A DNA stretch of 64,000 nt from Gari tellinella. Taxonomy: Eukaryota > Mollusca > Bivalvia > Cardiida > Psammobiidae. Made by a program: the position numbers and the translations under genes. The notes beneath the pieces were generated by a model, which saw only the letters and a list, made by a program, of their open reading frames with translations, had not been told where the DNA came from and searched no databases. The stretch lies in assembly GCA_922989275.2 (NCBI GenBank), contig OV277871.1, forward strand, positions 33,614,693 to 33,678,692, in the 5' to 3' direction. Shown in pieces: positions 1 to 10,200 of the stretch; position 1 is the stretch's first letter, and each line of letters begins with the position of its first letter.

Positions 1-1112
1 TATTCGCAAAAGCCTAAAATATACCCAACATACTGTTTGGAAACATATCAAACGGCGGATAATACGTCGTCTGATCAGGTTCCAAATTGTTTACCATTCA
101 AACTCTTATTCTTAAAAGTGTCATCAACCTTTTTAAACGCTAGTATTATCTCAATTTTATTTCATCGTGTCTGCGATTAACTCTTATTAACCGTTTGCTG
201 ACGATATATTTGAAGTATACAGCGGAGAAGATGTTATTCGTTCACATTGGAACGCAAACCAAACGCAATCGCATTGTAGTAAAACGACGAAAATGACAGA
301 TTGCTCACATGTGAGGCTATTTTTTCCACTCTGAGTGGCAAACAGTTTGGAGATTGATCAGACACTGGGTTGCCCTTTACCGAATGTTCGTTTAGCATAA
401 AGTTTTTATTAGCAGTTTTATTAGCAATTTTCATCTGTTTCATTAAAATTCACATTGTGGTTCTGGGGCATGCCAGCTTGGTCAACTGGCGGATAAGCAT
501 AGGAACCACTGAAATAGTCTGGCATGATATAGTAGAAGGCCTCCAAAAGTGTAACATTTTCAGTGATTCGATTGATGGATAAATTCAAATTGGTGTATTT
601 GTACGTCAATCCAAGTACTGATAAGGTTAAAACCAAGAACATCTGTTACTCTGGTAGTCTGGTCAGGGTTAAAATTACTAGATCAATACCTCATATATTT
701 AGATCGATGTAAATTAGGAGCTGATCTGACAAATTGTCTCCTGAAGTTGTGATATGACGGATATGATGTAATACTGTTAAAGCAACTTAAACCCCTATTT
801 CAACAACATATAAAAATTATATGTAATCAGCGTCAACAATGTGGTCTGTGAAATAGCGGTAAATCGTTTTATTGCCTTCTAAATGAAGACAATTTAATAC
901 TAGTGTCAATTAAGCTGCGTACTGATAAAACGCAGACTAAATCTCTCAGAGGCTAATCAGTATCCAAACTGTTTACAAATGTTTGCCGACGGATTACATT
1001 GCATCTGATCTGACTTTGTAAAAGACATGGTTCGAACGGATATTAGATCTAACGAAGGAATAAATCATGTCTTCTCCACTGTTTGTCTATAACGCGTTTT
1101 ATTGTATTGTAG
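1..1112 (+). other. Intron sequence upstream of the first visible CCP exon
   Basis: No coding exon is visible here. The first ~100 bases (TCGCAAAAGCC, then a decayed palindrome around GTCGTCTGATCAGG) match the beginning of the intron that follows the CCP exon at 1952-2131, so another CCP exon probably lies just left of the window. A decayed family A MITE lies at about 216-368 (ACAGCGGAGAAGATGTTATTC, then GGCAAACAGTTTGGAG). The end of the intron carries a MITE-like TTCTCCACTGT at about 1072-1083, shortly before the acceptor. Confidence 0.6.
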
Positions 1113-1292
1113 AGTGTCCAGATCCTCCAGACATCACAAATGCAGAGATATCACAAGGAGATAACACAGTGGGGACTAAAAGGACGTACACATGTAAACC
1201 TGGTACATTGGCCCTACCTACCGGTGTCACCGACACCATTGAATGTCAGTTGAACAACACTTGGACATCTACTGCCCTCCAATGTTTAACGG
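1113..1292 (+). CDS. CCP domain exon 1 of the visible array
   Basis: The acceptor is TATTGTAG and the donor is ACGG/GTACAG. The 180 bp encode one complete CCP domain (ECPDPP...YTCKPG...IECQ...NTWTSTALQC) with its four cysteines. The phase is 1-1, so the exon can be duplicated or skipped without a frameshift. It is almost the same as the next two CCP exons. Confidence 0.85.
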
Positions 1293-4200
1293 GTACAGTT
1301 GGGAATATATTTTCTTTCCAAATAAACTCAAGAGATCTGTGCTGTAATCTGTAAACCATAATGTACAGAACAGAGAGTTCGGAGACATATCAAAGTGCGG
1401 ACAATCCGCCGTCTGAATAGGTTCTAAACTGATTGTCACTCAAATTATTGTTTTAAAAATGTCGCCAACACTTTCAAAAGCTAGCAATTTCTCAATTTAA
1501 TTTCAAAGTAAGTTCGTTTAGTTTTACTAACCATTCGCAGAGGATATATTTGTAGAAGTAGACTGCAATTTATCATAATAACAGTTAGATGAGCAATTTT
1601 CTACTGCTTCGTTTAATTTTATCAGCTTCAACAATGTCGTCTGCGAAATAGCTCCAATACCCTTTCACTATCAAATAATTCGTGAGAGTTTTACCTCTTT
1701 TCATTGTCGTCAGCTTCAATTTTGTTTTCTGCAATGTTGTTTCAAAGTTAAAAAAGTAATGCAGTATGAGTGTCAAACAGTTTGGGTCCTGCTCAGACGA
1801 CGCGTTACGCGGCGTCTGATCAGGACCAAAACTGTTTACCAACGCGCTTTTAAGCGTCATTGAGAGTGAAAGGATTAATACTTTATTAATGAAGAAAATA
1901 CAATACAGTATCCAAACAAATTGTATTGCTATAATATTTACTATATTGTAGAGTGTCCAGATCCTCCTGCGATCAGAAATGCAGAGATATCACCAGGAGA
2001 TAACTCGGTGGGATCAAACAGAACATACACATGTAAATCTGGTACATTGGCTTTACCTACCGGTGTCACCGACACCATTGAATGTCAGTCAAACAACACG
2101 TGGACATCTACTGCCCTCCAATGTTTAACGGGTATAGTGGAGAAGTCTTTCTTTCTTTCACAATAAACGCGCATATCGCAAAAGGCCTAATGTACATGAC
2201 AGACAGTTTTGAGACATAACTGAATGTAACGACGAGTACCACTCTGTCTGACCGGGGTCCAAAATGTTTACCGCATAAATAAGTAAGTGGAGTCGTCAAC
2301 CCTTTCAAACGCTATCATTTTCTCAATTTCATGACATTGTATTTGCGTATTTTCACCAACGGTTCGGGGACGACATAATTGAAGGAGACGACAGTTCAGC
2401 ATAATAACAGTTAACAGAAAAATATTGAGCTTCAATTCGTATTCATTTAGCACAAAATGTATTGACCACAGTGATGCCATTTAAATAGATATATTCGTTT
2501 AATATTATCAGCTTCAACTGTGTCGTCTATGAAATAGCGAATGGAGACTGGTCAGGTCATTATACTAGTGCATGTATGCACAACTCGTGGCCAACAAAAT
2601 ATTATCTGCGCAATAGATTTAACTCAGGTTTAAGGCCAAAACGCCATACGAGTGTCAAACAAGTCAGATACTATTCAGACGGCGGAACTGTTTCTGTTCA
2701 GTATCCAAATTGGTTACTTGGTACCCAAGCTACATGTATCTTCAATCCTTTTCTATAAGACATTGATTTTAAAAGTAAAGAATAAATAGCGACTTCTCCA
2801 CTGTTTGTCTATAACTTGTTTATCGTTTTGTAGTGTGTCCAAATCCTCCAGAGATGACACATGCAGAGATATCACCGGGAGATAACTCGGTTGGAGAAAG
2901 TAGAACATACACATGTAAGCCTGGTACATTGGCTCTACCTACCGGTGTCACCGACACCATTGAATGTCAGTCGAACAACACATGGACATCTACTGAACTC
3001 CAGTGTTTAAAGGGTACAATAGACAATCCGTTTTACTTTCCCAATAAGCGCGTATATCGCAAAACAAAAAGTCTTATGTTTATTACAGTGTTGAGCCAAA
3101 TCATTTGAATTTGGGTTTATGAAACGTCGTAGGACAAAAGCGGTCGTAAGTCAAAACTTTAAAATACATCTGATTTCTGATTTCTGCATCTAATCCTGTC
3201 TTGTGACATCTCTTTTGAATCGTCTTGAAATTCAGATTTTAAAATTATCAATAATTATTTATCTTGTCTTGAAATGACGATTTCAAAGATATGTCCCGAG
3301 ACAGGATTAGACAGAGAATTCAGAAGTTAAATGTATTTTACAGTTTTGACTTATGACCGTTTATGTCGTACGACGTTTCTTAAAATTGGCCCCATATATC
3401 CGGCTAATTATAGGAATAAACAACATCTTTTTGACGTTCATGACGGTATGACTACATTAGCTTCGCAGGGGGTGAGTTTTGTAAACGCCCGAAGAGCGTT
3501 TACAAAACTCACCCCCTGCGAAGCTAATGTAGTCATACCGTCATGAGCGGCAAAAAGTTGTTGTTTATTCCTTATATTTTTATTTTTATTTTCTATCATC
3601 CATTTAATGTGTAGTTTGACCAGATTTGTTTTCATGTATATGAATATATCATATACCGGCCAAATGGGTTTGATAGATGTAATATCGATGTAATAGCCAT
3701 TCCAGTTTCTAAATATGGTGTCAAAAGTAGTCCTTACTACATGTACTGTATTTCTGCATGATAATTTCAGGGTTTTACGCAGTAAACTTTCTCGCTGTGC
3801 TTTAAGAAAGCTCGTAAGAAACTAAAACAAAAATTTCAATCTGAATATCCATTATCAAAGCATATTTTAAACAATTAGGTAGCGCAAGTTTTTATACACG
3901 CTTTACACATAGCAACGCGAATAGCAACGCTGAAATGCGACTACACATTCAGCGTGTACACACACCTGCGGCTATCCGTGGCATATCCAATACACATGGG
4001 CTAGTTTCAATATGTCATAACGGAACATTACGTTACCAATTTAGCAAGTGTGAATGCATTATTTTGCTTTATGTTTGAGCGACTTTCCTATGTAATCTGG
4101 TGAACAAATTGTTTGAACTTGTCAATTTCAAACCGTAATTGGAAGACAACTTGTCTAATCTATAAATAGAACACTCGGAGAAGGGAGAGAACGCGTACAG

Positions 4201-7200
4201 CTTTAATGACGGAGCGTAATATGATAACCTCCCTTAAAAATAGCATTTAATTTTTTTTTATCGCAATTTGATTTTAATTGAACTGTCTGCGACTTTAAAT
4301 AGGGGTTTCGAGATACCCAAACGGATAATCTAAAAGTAGATCCTAACTTGGTCAGTATCTCTCCGCCGTATGGAAGATTTTCTTCTCGGCGGAGACTCCG
4401 CCCTCTTTCTAACTGGCTGGAACCGGATTCGATTCGTAGGTTCATCGAGAATTGACCTGCATATTTTTAATACGATTACATAGAGACTTTACAGGGTGAA
4501 TGTAAATATTCAAGGGCACCCTCGCAGAGCTATAGTAAAAGTGTCTTTTCTGTTATTGTACACTTTGTTATTGTACCGATTTTAAGGACATGGTACACGT
4601 GCTGAGCATGGTGTCAGTTTAATATTTTTACTTGAATTGATCATTTAACCCTTATGCTAGATGCTGTTTGACTAACATAAGCAAATTATTTCCATTCAGC
4701 CATGAGTTCAGTAAGGAAATCGATGGTCGTCGATGGCCATCGATTGCGAGTTGGCTACCGGTCTGAAATACAGTGGAGAAAACGTTATTCTTCCATTCAA
4801 ACACAAACGCATTGCAATGTTATATAAAAAATACAACTTTTTAACAATTCTGACCACCAGTTTTAATCTGAGTGGCAAACAGTTTGGAACCTGATCAGAC
4901 GCCGGGTTACCCGGCGTCTGATCCGGCTCCAAACTGTTTGCAATGAAAAAAATAGTCTAAGCCTACACGCGGTTATTTGGAAATAAAACGTATTCTCTAC
5001 TGTACTCTGCACGCTGCACACGGGCACAAACTGATAACCTAAACAGTAAACAGTGGTAACTGAACACGCTACAGATAACACGTTTATTGTTTTTGTAGAG
5101 TGTCCAGACCCTCCACAGATAAAACATGCGGACATATCACAAGGAGGCAACTCGGTAGGAGAAATAAGAACGTACACATGTAAACCTGGTACAGTGACTC
5201 AAACCGCCGGCATCACCAGCACCACCAGCACCACCAGCACCGCCGATAAATCTGGTACATTGACTCAATCCGCCGGTACCGCCGACACGACGATTGAATG
5301 TCTACAGACCAACGCATGGACAACTACTGATCTCAAATGTTTAGCAGGTAGAAGGAACAAGATCTTTCTTTTTCAATAAATGCCAAGAGTTTGAATTGAG
5401 TCTAAGTTCGTTTTCAAGCATTTGATTGGTCATATTTGACCAATTAAATGCTTGAGAAATAGCTCAGACTTAACTCAGAGTCTTTATAAACTTAGACCCT
5501 TATGTCTATTACAGTTTTTGGAGTCTGGCAGGCAAAACACTCAGAGTATACCGATGTTACCGGGCTGGGGCCTTTGACCTCAATTATATAGTAGAAAAAG
5601 CTTGCCTGGAGAATATTATTACAAAACATCTAGATTTACTTAACTGGACATCTTGGGATTATGGAGTTTGCGTACCATGGTTAGTCTACTGTTACAATGA
5701 CCTTGACTTAAAAATTGACCTCATTCTTAATATAAACTTATCCGGAACATATTTCCAAACCCTTGTCAGCTGGGGATAGTGTTGTGTGTGATTACATCTC
5801 AGGACTGCAGAGTGTCAAATGCCATTCTAAGGTACCGTGTTACTGTAATCTTGATAGTGGCGTTTGGCTTGAATTATTGAATTAGCATGTCCTGAAGATA
5901 TTTCAAATCTACCAGGTTTGAGGTAGGTTTTTATTTTAACAGTTACATGTGTGATAAGAACTATTTTCTACATTCTAGCAGATGGTAGCTTAAAGCAAGC
6001 TGAAAGTCAAGCAGAATGCGCCTTAAGACGCATTCTGCTTTACTTTCAACCTGCTTTAAGAGGTCACCTATTTTCAAAACTAGAATCAAGCTATGGGTTG
6101 ATGGGTTATATGGTGGTAATGGTGATGCTATACAATAATGTACTTATTGTGAATAATGATGAGATAATGTGTTTTAACCACTCCATGTCAAATTTGAAAT
6201 AAAAAAAGTAAAAAGATAAAAAAAAATAAAAAAAAATGGAAATAGATGTGCAAATAAATCTTGGTATGGCAGACTGCGTGAACCCTGTACCATTGTGTAC
6301 GTCACTGTGACCTTTATCCTGACCTCAGTCATATCACAGTTTGTCTGCACTGGTTTGTCATTTTGCAATATATTCAACCCTATATAATATAGAATAGACC
6401 AATCTTAGTCGGAAAATGGAACTGTCCATTCAAAGTTTGAGGATTGAATGGGTTCAAAGTTAAAAATATTCTTGCACTATTAACCTATGCACAGCGAACA
6501 ATAAAAAAAAGAAAACATTCCATTCATGTATAATATTGCCACCTTTATGCAGGACAAAAGTTAATGCAGAACATTTTCAACAGGGTCGATTTGCGTAACT
6601 GTAAATATCGCTTAAAATGTTCCTCCATTTACTCGCCTTACAGCATTCCATTTAACCCTTTCACTCTCAATGCCGCCTTAAAGCGCGTTTGCAAACAGTT
6701 TGGATCATGAACAGACGCCGCGTAACGCGGCGTCTGATCAGGATCCAAACTGATTGACACTAGAAAGGATTTTTAAGTCATTCTACATTTAATCTAACTT
6801 TGAAACGTTCTTGCAAACAACAAAATTGAAGCAGACGAAAATGAAACGGTGAAGGGGTAATTAAGATTTAGCACTGAAAGGGCTAAACATATCATATGAC
6901 TATTCTTAGATGATGATGAATGGATGTAAAAGCTAAAAACAATTTTAATTGTGATCTTTAAGCCTACATGGGCTTTTTTCTTTCTGTATGTGGTCACCTG
7001 CCTTGAACAAAATTTGATATAGATCTAGATGAATTACACTATCGATTATGAGGGAAACGTTAAGAAACAAGAAATATCTTTAAAAAGAGATATTCCGCGG
7101 AGAGCGATTTTTTGGAAGTAATGCTGTAGATGGGTGTGAAAAATGTATAAAATTGAGGGTTTAAAAAAATTGTAAAACCTTGGATTGAAAAACAAGACAT

Positions 7201-10200
7201 TTAATTACAGTAACTTTCATGCAAAATATATCTACTAAAAGTCTTATCTTCTAAATAATTACCAAACAATAATTTAAACGATTCCCGCATAAATCTACTG
7301 TTCTATCACTCTTCATTTATGAATGGAGCATCTTAAAACAAAGATGTAATATCTAAATAGAAACGTACTGTCAGCAATTGCAGACTGTGTCTATAATTTT
7401 GCACTAACAATTTACATTCAATTACAGTAACTTTCATGTAATATATAGCTACTAAAAATCTATCCTCTACAGAATTACCAAACAATATGTAAACCGTATC
7501 CTGCTACTCACAGATTCTTGCATAAGTCTACTGTTCTATCACTCTTCATTCATGAATGAAGTTTCTTAGAACAAAGATGTCATATCTTAAAATACTTAAT
7601 AGAAACATGCTGTCATAGCACTTGCAGACTGTGTCTATAATTTTACACTAACAATTCATCTCCAGTAAAGATTGTAAATGGGTACAATATATCAGTCTGT
7701 CCCCATATCCAATCAGCCCATTCAGTTTTAAGCATGTGACTTTCAATCTAGATTTTTGACCAGTTATAATTGGTTTAGAATGTGCAATTGATAGGTCTAG
7801 ATAGAAACCTTTCATCTCCGCTGAAAAGGTCATCGAAAGGCAACTGTTATTGCAGATAAATAGTGATACAGATATATATGTTTCCTGTATAACCACGCTA
7901 TATGTCTTTCAATCTCCCCCATGACCCTTTTCTGAATGGCCTTTGTAAAAGAGTTTTACAGGAAATTGTGGTGACATGATATTATTCTATTTCGACGCCA
8001 AAACAGATTGCGGGGCACCAAATGCGCTGAACAACGCATCCTTGGTAGCGTCGGGGATCACAACGGAGGGAAGCGAAAGCTACTACAAGTGTATCAGAGG
8101 GTTTATTACCCCGTTCAATACAACCTACGTCACAAGAACGTGTCAGGAGAGCGGAGAGTGGACAGTTCCATTACCCGGATGTAGCATTATTACAAGTACA
8201 AAGGCACAGGGGGTGGGGTTGAAATTTGACAACTTTTAACCCTTTCATGATCAAATTGTTCGGGAGAATTTTACCCCTCCAGCGTTTCGTTGTCGTCTGC
8301 TTCAATTTTGTTGTCTGCAATGTCGTTTCAAAGTTGAAAAAAAGGTGGTAGGACTAAATAAATTCCAAACGAGTGTCAAACAGTTCGGATCCTGATCAGT
8401 CGCCGCGTCTGATCAGGATCCACACTGTTTGCAAACGCGTTTTTAAGTCATTGAGAGCGAAAGGGTTAAGAACTTGTTATTCCTTTCATTGCTGTTATGG
8501 CGTAAAACACGTCTCACACAGTCGCTTGCATATTAACTCATTATCCCCTGAAACTTCCAATGGACAAGTCCATTTTGCAACAAAGGCCGGTCCATTTTAG
8601 ACTATTTAGGGTTGATTTTGGTTTAGAATGCGAAATGACAAACAGAAAAGGGACTCTACTGTTTGTATAGGACAAGTGTACTCATCACAGGTACACATTT
8701 GGTAAATGGCGCATTTATGCGTCACCTAGGGCTCAATGAGTTAATAATCGTATGTTTGTGATGTTTGTCTGCTTCTATTTCTAAAAAATTTAAATATATG
8801 CTTTTATATACGTACATGTTTTTAATCAAGGAAACATTGACATGAGTGTCAATCAGTTGCATGATCAGAATCCTAACTGTTTGAAATTATAAGTAGCATC
8901 GGCCTTAGCAGAGAAAAGATTAATCTTAGTTGATCTGACGCAAAACTTTTATCTATCGAAATAATTAGCTTTAGTTTAAACATATTTTATTTCCATATAC
9001 ATAAGGAAATGGGGTCGGGTCACAAGTTCTCACAACATTAGATTCGACCCTCCCCCTACAATGTATATAAACAATGGACTAATGGCAATCGATTAGCTTT
9101 ATAATTAGCTTTAGCATAAACTTATGAAACTAAATCATGATAAGTATATTTGAGAGCTGTTTAAGACGACAAATGTGAAAGACACAAGCTTCCAGTATAG
9201 TAGTGTGACTCTTTTTCATTTTTTCTAAATACATTTGATAAATCGGAGTGGCTATTGATAGTCGACTGTCAATAGCGATTTCACGTCAAATTCGCTGTTG
9301 ACAGTCGGCTGTCAATAAATAATTTTCTTTCAAAAAGAAAATAGCCGAGATTTTGGGACTTAATAACTGTATATATATATATATATATCTTTTTGAGTCG
9401 CTACAGTGGAGAAAACGTTATTCTTTCCCAATAAACGCGTTTACGCTAAAACTATTATTTCCAGTACAAACAGTTTGGAGCCAGATCAGACGCCGGGTAA
9501 CCCGGCGTCTGATCAGGCTCCAAACTGTTTGCCACCAAGATAAACAAGAATTATCAGAATTGTCAAAAAGTTGTTCTTTTCTACGTTTTAGTGTTTTGCG
9601 TTTGCGTACGTTTGCGTTTAAACGGGAAAGAATAACAGATTCTCCTCTGTATGATGTCACAATTTACTGCCATGATGTCATCTGCCTTAACCCATTATCC
9701 CCTGAAACTTCCAATAGACAATTCCAGTTTGCAACAAAGGTTGGACCAGTGTAGACTATCTAGGGTTGTATTTTTGTAATAAATTGCGAAATGACAAACA
9801 GTGATGTCTCTGGTCAGAGGGCTCCTGCAAGAGCCTTCTGATCAGGGACTTCGCCGTTTGCATGGAACACGTGTACTCTTAACAGGTACACAATTGGTAA
9901 AGGACGCATATAAAATTGCATTGTGCTTTTACGCCTCACGTTCAATTTTAGGTAATCTAAATTAGCTAAAATGATTAGCATAACGCGGTAATGCTCCAAG
10001 CTGTTTGCAAATAATCATTGTACATGTACTATACCATTTTACTCCGAGTATTGCAGTGAGGGGGCTAATCCGAAACCTCTGTAATTCTAACATTTAGCTA
10101 TGTCTGTCAATAGGGTAGATTTATATTCAATATGCATAATTAATAGATCAATTACGGGAAAATAGTAATTTGATTGTAAACAAACTTATACGTAATTCCG

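Noticed and set aside
3331..3635. Two opposite-strand ORFs ending in the same 30 residues
   Set aside because: They are the two arms of the perfect hairpin at 3438-3546 read from each side.
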